From NCBI GenBank assembly GCA_036937835.1, contig CM072863.1:14186001-14250000 (forward strand): a stretch of 64,000 nucleotides of DNA, in the 5' to 3' direction. Shown here in pieces: positions 40,459-52,028 of the stretch. The notes below the pieces were generated by a model, which had not been told where the DNA came from, ran no database searches, and saw only the letters and a program-made list of their open reading frames with translations. Made by a program: the position numbers and the translations under genes. Source of the stretch: Pampus argenteus (lineage: Eukaryota > Chordata > Actinopteri > Scombriformes > Stromateidae). The first letter of the stretch is position 1; every line of letters starts with the position of its first letter.

Positions 40459-43319
40459 CTTGTGTCTGTGACCTGCCCTGGCTCCAAGTCTCCTGGCTTG
40501 TTAGAAATGACAGATTGACGCTCTCCTGCACCCCCCACCCACCAGGCTCATCCCAGTCCCCTACCAAACCCACCCATCTGCTCTGGAAACACGCCAGATC
40601 TTTAGACTTGTCTTGTGTTTATGCCGCGTGGGCGTTTGTGTACGCTCGTGTCAGTCAGTTCAGTTTTGTCATTGTAGAGCTGGTTGGACCAGTAGGGAGC
40701 TCAATAAAATTTTAGTCATGTTTTTGTCGCGACTATCTTTTTTTGCTTCTGTGAATACCAAGGCTGAGGTCTTTTTGTTGATATAAGCTGTTTTGCCTCT
40801 TAAGCACAGTGCCCAACCTGTGGCTTGGCTCTGCTACATAGAAAATAATGTCATTAACATCAAGATGCCTTGTATTCAAACTTGCCAGCTGAGTGAAATT
40901 TTAAATTCTTGTTAAGACTCCCAACCGCTAACCGCAGATCTGCGTAAGAGCTAGAGTTGACTTCATAGGTCTCTGTTCATTTCCTGTGTTTTCTCACTCA
41001 TTGTGGATAAACTGTTTCAGCCAGGCTTTTCATCAGCTGTCCCTTCAGTTTTAAAGACCCAGACAAGCCTTTGCCTCCCCAGGGCCTGAAAACATTCATT
41101 TAGATAGTGCCAATATCCAATCTTCCAATACGTTTCTTTTGGACATATCTTTAAGGAAAGAATGAAGGAGAGAAATGTATCAGTGGTGATATCCTTTGGC
41201 CAGTGACATCACATTTATAAAGGCTGTGTGTGTTTGTGTGGATGGAAGTGTGTGTCTGTGTTTACTGAAGCTATTCCAGTAAAGCATCTTGCCCAGGGAC
41301 AGAGGAGAGCTGCACCACACAGTAATTGAACCACAGATCCTGCTGGACTATTAGTCACGAGTCTTGGTCTGTCCAGAGTCTTTTATCGCTGTTGAATCAA
41401 CACAAGCAGTGTGAATGAGAGCAGGTCAGTAATACAAATGTAGCTATCATACGATAGCAGTGCCATATGTTTTTCTTTGCAGAAGTCACAAAAATGTATT
41501 ATTATTATTTGAATCGATTTACAAGATCTTGGTACACAGCAACATGGCTTCACAGAAGTGATATAGAGCAAGAATAGAGTGGATAAATAAAAAGACCAGT
41601 TTTAAATAAACTAACAGTTAAGTCAAATTTACTTCAAAAAGCAAAACAAAAGCGAACAGAGAAGATATTACTCAAAATGGCATAAATATCCATCACAGTT
41701 CATAGACAGACTGAGAGATTCTTATTAAAGTTTCAAATTTTGGCTTTTGGTTTGACCTCCAAATGAAGTGATTTGGATAACTTAAAAACAGTTTTTTACT
41801 ATGGTGATCGTTACTATGTGTCTTGCCAGCAAGGACCTTATATGCCAGTCAATACGTTGGCTGACATTAGTTTATTACAGATAAAATATAGATTTCTATA
41901 TGTTGACCAGTAAGTAACAATAAATGCCAAAGCTGTGTTTGAGGTCATTTAGAAGTGGAGATTCCATCCCTACAAAAACACATTATAACTTTGTGATGGT
42001 TTGTTTCTGTTTTACACATTTTGAAGCCGAGGCTTCAGGATTAGCAAGTGATCAGCCACTGGGCAGCACCCTGCAGGTAACATGACCTGAGCTAAATCAG
42101 AGCGACTGTCCGATCTAGTACAGACAGAGAGAGAGAGAAAAGGAATACTACTGTCCTTAGTAAATGTTTTCAGCCTGATGGAAAGACAGCAGGCAGGCTG
42201 ACTGGAAGCCCAGAGAGATATAGACCTACTTACACCAGTGGATAGCATGACGCAAATAACCACAGTGGACACAATTGTCTGTGGAAAGACAATCCAGTGT
42301 TTCTCATTTCTGTTCATATCTCGTTTGATATTGGTTCTCAGAGTGTGAAACCAAGTCGAATGATGGAAGACCATAGTCTCTGGTGGAGGGTGAGCAAAGA
42401 GGAAAAGAGAGAGGGAGTGTGTGAATGAATGCTTCGGACAGTTCTGGATGAGCAGAGACACTGACAGCTTCTCTCTCTTTTTGGCTGTCTCTCTCTCTTG
42501 CCTCCCTCTCAAAATACCATTACTGCTCTATTCGGCTCATCTTCATCTCTAGAGAGGAGTTTCTATGAAGTCCAGTATACACTAAGCAGTCGTTGGATTG
42601 ATTAGGTTTCTATCTTACAATATACACCCACCTCCATATTGCAGCTCGTTCTGAAGAACAGAATGAGAGCAGGACCGCTGGTCAGCACTCTGGTTTTCTG
42701 CATCCAGATGGTGGATGTGAAAGATCCCAGTTAGGGGTCCCAATGCTATGTCCTTGAAGCCAGGTGATTTATACACTGGCAAAGGCATCCAAAAAGCAAA
42801 AGAGGAGAAAACGTGTTATACATTGTGTGCTTGAATATGTATGTTTACGTATTGTCTGCCTTCTAAATTATTTTCATGTGATTAATACAACAGAATAGAG
42901 TCATACTGGAGCTAATTTAATAATACTGCAGGAACATTGTCGCTTAAGCCTGAGAAGCAGGTGTGTGTTTTGTGTGTGTGCATAACCTTGAAGTGAACAG
43001 GGGAATGTCGCAATGCCCTGCTGCCAGTCTCTCTGAGGGGGTTTATTCATTGGCACCTCCAACTGTTTTCTCTCCAATTAACTCTGAAATCAGCCCTGGA
43101 GAAGACAGTTTGCCCCAAGTCGGAGAGCCATATACCACTTGCAGATTTGAGCTTTGCCCTCACTCAGCCCCACCCAGTTTAGGCCCCAAACACATGGAGA
43201 GCATCCTTCACAACAGGGGAGGAGCAGACTGAAACGCTTAGTCTTTTCATCTTTGTCTAATCATCCTATTACATTCCAAAAGCTGACTGACTCCCAGTTC
43301 AGGGAAAGAGACTGAGGGG

Positions 43320-44345
43320 CTCGGTCTCTGGCAGTAAGATGAAAGGAAAGTGGGGAGGAGGGAAATATGGATGTATGGAATTAGGATAAGGGATGAAAGA
43401 AATTAAGGATGGAAGTATTAGGAGCCAGTGATAATGTTGGTCATGCAATCAGGGATGGAGGGATGGATGGGTGGGTGGATGCTTGGAAGGAGGAAATATA
43501 GTAAAAAGTGTGCAAAGTTTATGGTCTTGTGGCAGAAAGACATGAAGGGATGGAGGAAGTTTAGAATGAAAAAAATGACTAGTAATCTCGTAGTTACACG
43601 TGGTTGGACAAACGAAAGCAGTAAAAGACACAAGAAACTAGGAAACAAACAAATACAGATTGAGAAATTAGGAATTTGAGGAAGTAGGGGGATAGGGGTA
43701 AAGGGATGGAAGAAATTTACTAGGAAAAGAAAACCATACAGATGTGTAATTCTAATTATAGGTTATTGAAAGGATGATAACTAGAACAGCAGAGGAGAGG
43801 AGAAGCTAAGGAAGGAAGGATGGAAAGAAGGACGGGGAGATCTGAAAAACAGGACAGAGAAAGAATGTAGCTAGGAAACGTCAGGAGGTAGTCTCAATAC
43901 TAGTCATGGACGGTTGCATGTGTGGATGAATGGAAGGACCCAGGAAAAAAAAAGAAAGAAAGAAGAAAAGAAAGGAAGGATTTAAAGAGAGAGGAGGAAT
44001 AATAGGAGCATATAAAGGATGAAAGGATGTAAAGAGAAAATGGAGGACAGTTGGATGAAGGACATTAAGGATCTGGTTTGGAAGAAATGAAATAAAGGAA
44101 GGATGGAAGGCAAAAAGAGAGAGATGCAGAGTCTAGTCATGCCATAGTCATGAATGGAAGCACGGACAAATGGAAGAAAGGAGGGAAGAAATAAAGGAAG
44201 GTTGGAAATAGAGGGATGGAGGATGAAACAAAGGAAAAGAAGAAAAGAATTAAGGGATCAAATTAAGAAAGTATAAGCATTCTAATTATATCCATGAATG
44301 GATGGATGGATGAAAGGATAAGGAATTAAGCAAGAAAGAGAACAA
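43320..44345. repeat. Purine-rich degenerate GGAA/GGAT repeat domain
   Basis: Roughly a kilobase in which the plus strand is dominated by A and G, built from GGAAGGA, GATGGATGG and GAAAGAAG words. Recurrent TAGTCATG or AATTATATCCATG segments precede the ATGGATGG runs (near 43440, 43900, 44135 and 44285). It looks like an old, diverged simple-repeat array. The minus-strand open frames through it follow from this composition and are not genes. Confidence 0.7.
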
Positions 44346-44359
44346 AAGAAAGAGAAATT

Positions 44360-44399
44360 CTTGAAGCTGTATACTTGAAGGTAAGCATACAGCTTCAAG
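44360..44399. repeat. Perfect-type hairpin, 15 bp arms
   Basis: CTTGAAGCTGTATAC (44360-44374) pairs with GCATACAGCTTCAAG (44385-44399) with one mismatch around a 10-base loop. The pairing does not extend further, so it is too short for a typical microRNA precursor. Confidence 0.75.
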
Positions 44400-47254
44400 T
44401 ACAAACTGTGATGACCAAATAAATGCTGTGTAATACACAAAAGCACACAGGACAAAACACAAGATACAGACAAAGCCAGAGTGAAATGAAATGAAATGGG
44501 TTGCAGGCAGCGAGACCGCAGGTGGCTGCAAAAAAAGGGAAGCAAATGGAAGGAAAAAGAGCAGGTCTTTATTATGGTGAGTAACTTTGACACGCTTGCG
44601 TTGCGCCCAGTGCCAGTCCATCCGTCATCCAGCTCTCCTACTGATGAGCACTGGAAACAAATCTGAGGAAGCCAGGCTTTATTTTGCCGCCTGGCTGAGT
44701 TGTCGGAGTCGTCACAGGCCTCTGTATCCCTCCCCAACTGACATCTCCCAGGCTTAGTTTCACCCCCTGGGAATCTCTGTATCTCTTCACCCTCCTTCTC
44801 TTCATCGTCTATTCATTATGCAGATAGGTTGTTTGTTTTTGTTTTTTTTCTGTCCCCCACACCAGTCCCTCGTGTTTATTTGATTCTTTATTTTTCTCAA
44901 ATGTTTCTGCTGTTTATCTATTTACTGAGTGCGTGTATATGCGCTTGATAAGTTGCAAAACACAGAGGGCATCAATCACTGTCACTTAGCTGCTCAACAC
45001 GTCACTCATGTCGCCAGAGCCTGAGTACCCTGCACCACCTCTGAACCTTTCTTGCTTAGTCTAACCTCAATGAATTTCAAATTCTTTCAATACATACATC
45101 TATGAGAGAGAGAAAGAGTGAAAGAAGGGGAGTCAGAGGGGGTTGCGGGTGATAAGGACAAGCGCTTTTGTGCTTTTGCAATCTGACTCAAATATATGTT
45201 TACACGTTTACAAATGAGAAATCCAAGAGCGCAACGTCAGTTCTCATATTCCCCACACCCCTGGCAGCCTGCCTGGAGCTGCAGCTCCCCTCCAGTAGCA
45301 GACTTCTGCAACAGTTATTTAGATGAATGATTAAAGTTAAGGCGCAGCCAGCAAGAGTCTCACCACTCTTATTTAAGGAAGAATGGGAGAGCTGTCATCT
45401 TTTGATACATTGCCTGCCATCCCGCATGCAAACGAGACACCCTCACTCCACTGATGCTGCCCAACTCCGTGCCTCCTCCTTCCTCCTCCCCTCCTTCCCT
45501 CCCTTCCTCCCAGATGAGTCCCAAAAGAGTTGCCTTGGGTGATTGATCAGGTGCTGTGGCATCACTGGAGACATGTGGGAAGTCTGCTCTCTCTGCTACC
45601 CAGGCAAAGACAATCCAGCATGCTGATCTGATGTGATCAGTAAGATAGGCGGCACAAGGGAGGACTAGGGAGCACACATTTGACCTATGGCCACTGAAGT
45701 CAGGCTCCTGAGAGCAAAATCCTCTAATAGCTTCATAGATAAAGCATACTGCAGATTGTTTTAACTCCTCCTGTCTACCTTTGGAGAAATGTAAAATGTT
45801 GGACAGTTTTCTTCCCTTTTGGGTGGCTCCCCTGCAGATCTCATTGTATAGTGACACCTGGAAAAAAATCAGTTATGGAAGATGATGGTTAGTTCTCAGG
45901 AGGGCAGTAAGACTATCAGCAGCTGTTTTTACTTTTTATCTTATATAAGGATTACACAGCATGTTTATACACAATATAGCTTGACCGATCTTCTTAAAGG
46001 GTTACTGCCACATTTGAATTCCCTTTTTTAGAAGACTTCAGCCTTCCAAGGTTTTTGACAGGCTTGGGATTCATCATGTGGTGTATTACAAAAAGTGTTT
46101 TCATTGATTTGGTTGTGTTAGGCTTCTTTTAACATTTATAAATGAAAACTCCAATACACAATATTGGCACTGATGTCTATTGTGTTGTTAGCATTGTATG
46201 CTTATCTGGAAGTGTTTCATACACAAAGTAAATGTCTATTGTCTCATAATCCTACTTTGGGTTTTTTCTTTCTGGTGTCTACACGAGTAGTGGTGTCTGT
46301 TTCTGGCAGTTAAGCTCTGTCAATATATATAGCCGTCCTTATTTCCCTTGTGCTATACAAGGGTTAGGGTTTAAGTAGACCAGTACTTTTGTTTCCCAAA
46401 AAATGAACGTGTAACAGTTCATTTAATCATACCTCTAATTTTTGGTTATTGCTGGCTTTGCTCCTCATACATTCATGATTCACTGGACTGTGATCCTCAT
46501 GTGCACTGGAGTAGTTTACAGATGAGTGTGATAGCAGATGAGTGTTTAGACTGTAATGAAAAGAGAGAACCTGCTTCAAGTATAACATTTAACTACTACT
46601 ACTACTACTACAACATTAATGAGTAAAAGGGATTGTGGGATCTTGGCAGTGTATTTCTAAACTCAGACTACAGGCAGCACTATGTGACCCAACTAAATTG
46701 CAAGAAGAAGTGTTTAAATACATGACTTTCTTTATGTATGAAGCATAACATTTTGGTTTCCTAGGTAATGTTATGCAGATTGATTGATTAACGTTTTAAC
46801 ACTAAAGGTATACAGGTAGATGAGCCTTATGTAGCTGAACCTGTTCTTATACTGACCTCTGCTTCTATTGTATCTCTGTAACAAACCCTGTGCTAGTATA
46901 GATACTGATCTAATTGTGAAAAGTAAATGGTAATAGTTATTAAAGATGTTCATCTAGCTTGCACAATAATCACAATCCCTCCTGAATGCTCAAGTTGGCT
47001 TAATTGTTAAATTTAAAATGCAAATTGATTAAAAATATAACTCACTAACGAAAAATATAGTAAAACCAAAAAACCTTGAAGAACCATAAAAAAGTTGTGT
47101 GCCTTGCATTTCATAACTAGGGATTTCTACATTTACCTCTCAGTCCAGTCTTGTGTCATCGGCAATATTTTACAATATTGTCAGCACATTACACTTAAGC
47201 CTTAACACAATACCTTCATAAAGCCTCTTATGTAGACAGAGAGTACTATACTAC

Positions 47255-47255
47255 T

Positions 47256-47323
<68 letters not shown>

Positions 47324-47352
47324 TTGTTTCTTTTCTTTCTTTCTTTCTTTCT
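47255..47352. repeat. (TTTC)n microsatellite, about 98 bp
   Basis: Some 24 TTTC units with a single TTTTG interruption near 47322. The minus-strand frame gives only a Lys-Glu-Arg-Lys repeat. Confidence 0.95.
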
Positions 47353-47861
47353 ATTTGTTGTATATGCCATAAAATGTTGGCCCATTGAAAAAAGTACAGA
47401 TTCCTAAAAGTAAAACTTTTGCTCAAGATCAACCAGAATACTTTTTAAATTTTGCCTGACACATATGAAAAAAAGTCTCCATCCCTTCTTTAACTAAAAA
47501 TTATTTCAGAGCTGAGCGGGTCTTCTTGAAACAATATTACAGATATTACTTCTCAAGAAACCTCAGATTATTCTCTATGGGGTGAAGTGATTCTCATTTT
47601 TGTCTTATTGCACTCATAATCGCAGTGTGTGTCGTATATATATTGTCTTTTTACCTTTTCTTTCTTTCTCTGCACTTTCCCCTCATATTGTCTTGCAGAC
47701 CTCTCTGCTTTCTCTACTTGTTCCCTTATTCGTTTTCTTCTTCTCCCTTGCTGTTATCTGTCTCAGCTCCATTTCCTTGCTCCCTGATACTCCCTGACTC
47801 AGTAGCTTTCATTTTCATGATAATCCAGCAACACCACTGGACTGCGAAATCGCTTTTACTG

Positions 47862-47866
<5 letters not shown>

Positions 47867-47930
<64 letters not shown>

Positions 47931-47943
47931 CCCCCCCCCCCCC
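47867..47943. repeat. (TC)n tract followed by a run of 16 C
   Basis: About 31 TC units (47867-47928) pass into an uninterrupted C run ending at 47943. The strand is wholly pyrimidine over the tract. Open frames across it are low-complexity artefacts. Confidence 0.95.
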
Positions 47944-48574
47944 GTTTTTCCCTTACTGGTTTATCTTTTTTCCTCCTGGCTTTATTTTTCTTTATGTAAT
48001 TAAATGTCATTTTCTCTTCTCCGTTTTTTTGGAGGAAGGAAGAAAAGTTTTACTTTTTCATTATATGATCGTTGTCAAATCAGAGAAGAGTCACTGCTGG
48101 TAAAATTGAACATATCTGAGCCACAGTACCACGGCATCAGTACTTAAACATGTTCAGTTTACCTCTCTTATTTGGTCATGATGGCAACAGGCTAAGTAAA
48201 GCCCAAATATTCTTTTCAACCACATCATACATTTTCAGGGGGATCCTAATGTGTTCATCGGTCAGTCGTGGGTGTAATCCCTGGGATAAAACCACTGGGT
48301 CTGTCCCAATGTGCTACAAGGAGGCATCTAAAATATTGACTGCACTGTAAATGCCAAACCTTTCAAAGACATGTCCACTTCAACCACTATACACCCAGCT
48401 GCAAAAAAATGCCCCAATTTATACTGGACGCCAAAGCCCAATGAATCCAACAGAACTACATTATCTGCAAAAGCAGAGATTAAAGGGGTAGTACTACCAT
48501 TAAGCACAAATGAATAGAACTTCTATGCAACCTCCTGTCCAATCAATCAGGTCATCAGGTTTTCTCTGTTAGAG

Positions 48575-50095
48575 AACAAGCGGTCTTACTGAAGATGTAA
48601 TTGAAGAAACCTTGAACAGAACCAAATGATTTAAATGTACTGTCTTTTAGTGAAAACAGCAGACTTATATTCCCTCAAAAGAGCCCCTGGAGGTGGGTGT
48701 AGGATTGCTTGGTATTCCTATGTTTCTGGGTTTGGTGTATTTTGTCATTTCCTCTGGAAGGGATCATCCAGAGTTAACTCCGGCAGGTTTGATCCTGGCT
48801 GAGATGTCTGGCAGAATGTCCTTAAGGTTTCATAAAATGGGTTTCTATTTAATCCCAGCCTGGTTTTGTTTTGTCTCAACCATCTTTTGTATAGTTTCAT
48901 ACAGCGTCTCCATGCAGAGGTCGATTTTAGAAGGCGCAGTGGCACTGGTGTGGAGAGAAGCATTTACAAATGCTCTGGAGGAGATGTTCAGCGAGTATCT
49001 GAAAATACTGCACCTAAAGAGGGGCACTGTAACACAGTTTGATACCTGTTCCTGGAGGTGAAATGAAGTGCAATTTGCATCCCACCATGTAGTTATTTTC
49101 CAGGGCCTGTGTGTCTGTTACTCCCAGAGGATTCTGATGTTTTTGATACACGACTACATGTCCGACTAGGTTGTTGTCCGGGGAGAGTTGGCCATGTGAG
49201 TCTAGTCTCCCCAATGAAGAATTTCCCTGCTATCTGTTTCTCCAGCAGCTGTCCGTATTCTGTTTTCTCCTCCTAATTCTTTTATTTCTGCAGTCAGTCC
49301 AGCTTCGTCTGTGAGATAACAGGTTGCAGGAGTCAAGATCATACCATGTAAGGCGAGAGTCACAAATCTTTTTAGGTCAGTTTTTATGATATGAATCCCC
49401 AGTTACCTATTTGATAAATATATTCCAGAGACTTTCTCGGTTCTCCAGGGTCCTGAAGTGGTGTTGTTCGAGGTTTATCCCTGGTTTCTCTGTTTAGATT
49501 CAGTCTATATCCCCTGAGGGGTGTGAAGCAGTCTTTCTCTGGTTTCTCTACCTTGATTCCAGGAGGCTTCATATTTGTCCATCCCTGAGTAACTCAAGGG
49601 GTCCACATTTGTACTTATACCGTCTTGGTCATCATCTTTGTGAAGGTTATTTCTACTTTTAATCACTGCTGTATGAATTTCCAGAGTATAGTCACATGAT
49701 GTCCCATGAGTTTGGGATAACAGTGCATATTGTCCACCTGAATAGGACACTCTATTACAATATTATATATATTACAATCGGATACATCTACTTTGTGATT
49801 TTGTTTTTTACTTTTTGGTCGATTACTGATATATAATTTATTCCTTTAATTTGTATTTATAAATTTCTTCTTCTGATTTCTTCTGATTTTTTACCTTTCA
49901 GTCAAACTAATTTAATGACCTCAGTTATGTCAGCAAAGTGATAGAGTGTGATCTCACCTAGATGTAGTTGAAGAAGCCTTGGATGAAGTGGACAGGACCA
50001 AAATGAAATGTTTCAGTAAATCCAATAAATATACTTACTGTTATTAATCAAAATAAGCAGGGTAAAAAATCCCTCAAAAATGAGAAAAAAATACA
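48575..50095 (-). mobile_element. Unclassified element with diverged direct repeats
   Basis: Two segments look like diverged direct repeats. The left (48590-48690) reads AGATGTAATTGAAGAAACCT then CAGAACCAAATG, TTTAGTGAAAACAGCAGA and TCCCTCAAAA. The right (49963-50090) reads AGATGTAGTTGAAGAAGCCT then CAGGACCAAAATG, AATCAAAATAAGCAGG and TCCCTCAAAA. Between them, about 1.25 kb has coding-like fragments only on the minus strand (49750-49505, 49572-49384, 49214-49014, 49027-48745), broken by stops and frame changes. They run in one direction, like the debris of one long frame, but I recognise no domain. An LTR or Penelope-type remnant is possible, as is an old DNA transposon. Confidence 0.4.
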
Positions 50096-50904
50096 AAAGG
50101 TAAAAGCAAAACAAGTTAAAGAAAGTATGTATAAAAAACACACTCTACAAAACTTAGAAAAAAAATATTAAACTGGTAAATATGACCCCTTTAAGTCCTG
50201 TGGAGATGTCCCTAAATGTTGACATTTTTAGTCACTGCGAGGTGTTCTTGATCTCAGCTTCACCTACACAAAATGAAAATGAAATTTATTAGCTAAAATG
50301 AAAGTCATTCAAATTTCAGGGTGTTACAACAGAATTCATACCTCAGTTCAATAGTGTGGCTGAAATTATAAAAAAAAATCATCTTTGAAGTTCAGTAGTA
50401 CAATAAGATTTCCACCAGTGCTTTTAACAGATTTGTGATGTTTTCTTTTAAAAATAGTGAGGGAGCATTTTAAGTAAAGGGTCAAAATAAAAACGGGTGT
50501 GCATTTGGCTTGACGACTGCCTACCCTGAATTAACGTCCTCCGACTGCTCACAAATAGTGTCTGAGAAACATTGGCTTCTATTACTCTTCTGAGAGGAAA
50601 TATGAGGTAAACCTGAAAAAAAAAAACGTGGAAAAAACTTAAGTCATTTCTGCTACTAATCACAACAAGCAGTTAAGCTGTAGAAACAGAAAGTAGCTGG
50701 CACCAGAGCCTGTGGTTTGTAGTGTGGTGGGAGTGGAAATGTACATTTGACTCTTCTCAGTGACAGCAGATCAATGCAGCCTGGAGCACAGATAGAAATG
50801 AATAGATTGTCACCAATAAAACTGCAATTAAATGAAGGAACAAGCCTGGGAGAGAGCTCCGAGACAAGCAACTCTCATCTTATTATCAGTCCTCAGGGAA
50901 GGAT

Positions 50905-50960
50905 GGGAGGGCGGGAGGCAGGAGGGGCGGGAGGCAGGAGGAGCGGGAGACGGATGTGGG
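50905..50960 (+). other. G-rich tandem unit, possible G-quadruplex
   Basis: GGG runs at 50905, 50909, 50913, 50924 and 50929 are separated by single bases and one 8-base loop, so a G-quadruplex is plausible. The block is also a short tandem repeat of a GCGGGAGGCAGGAGG-like unit. It sits in a locally GC-rich patch (50890-50990) of an otherwise AT-rich intron. No gene start could be tied to it. Confidence 0.5.
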
Positions 50961-52028
50961 CCGGGGAGCTGCTGAGCGAGGTCCATTTCCTCTGAAAACA
51001 CTCACTATCAAGGAGGTGTGGAAGTTACAGATGAATATGAAAGTGAGCAAACTGCAGATGGAGGATCAGATACCCGATAGACAGGGAGAGTGTGATAGAA
51101 AGAGAGCAGAGACAGAGGTGCTAGCATTGATCCAAAGTGTCTTTGTTGATGAAAAAGATCTTAATTGTTGTGGCGTGTGATATATCAGATTTCAGCAGTC
51201 AGAGCTCATCTGACCTTCTCTTATTTAGTAAGTTAGTGTAAAGCCCTTCACTTTTCTCTATCTGCCTGTAGGGGTGTCTCGTTTTCGTCTGTCACTCCTG
51301 TTCTCTCTCTCTCTGTCTGAGCTACACTCATTTCATCATTGAACAATCCTTACATTTCATTCTTGCATGTACTTAGAGGTAGATTATGGGCCTCCCATCT
51401 GAGCCGCAAACTAAAGATGCTTTTTGCTCATGTGAACCTCCAAAATTAAGTTAAAGATGATTAATGTCCCCCATTCCTAGAAAGTGTACAAGATCTCCTT
51501 ACTCTCTCCTCTCCTCATCTCACTTCTCCACTAATATCATTTTCTTCACTATCTCCCTCTATCTCCCAGGCTCTGTAATTTGATTGTTCCTTCTATGATT
51601 GTTCTGTTATCGAGTTGGCGATATCATACATATGTATAAGTCCACCACAATGCTTATTCCACCTTCTGCTACAATTTCCCCCAGCACCCTACCAAACAGG
51701 AACCTCATTCCTAATGGTGGAAACACTAATGCTATGTTGACATGTGTAAAGCTTCACTGTGGGCAACTTTGTGGGTTGGTAGCGACAAATGGCCACAAGA
51801 GGGAAGTCAAACCATCCCCTCAAGTCAGGTTTTTGACTGTTATTCAGAAGTAATTTTTAGCAGACTGGAAAAGTTAAAACTAGCACAATATTGAGCTGGA
51901 TTGTTCTTAAAGTTAAAGTAGATATGAATCATAGACAGTGGGAAGATGACGTCTTGGTGTTGTGTAGCATGACTAGTGACATATGTTTCCTGTAAAATAC
52001 ATTAATCCACCTCATCATTGTCAAATTC

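Noticed and set aside
41280..41360. Reverse-strand B-box-like GGTTCAATTACT near a repeat-like phrase
   Set aside because: No matching A box at tRNA spacing; probably part of an old dispersed repeat.
42012..42512. 166-residue minus-strand open frame
   Set aside because: Low-complexity serine/leucine-rich sequence from pyrimidine-rich DNA, with no domain or exon signals.
44360..44399. microRNA precursor
   Set aside because: The stem is only 15 bp and does not extend; typical precursors need a much longer duplex.
44282..44737. 151-residue minus-strand open frame
   Set aside because: It lies largely in purine-rich repeat DNA and has no family resemblance.
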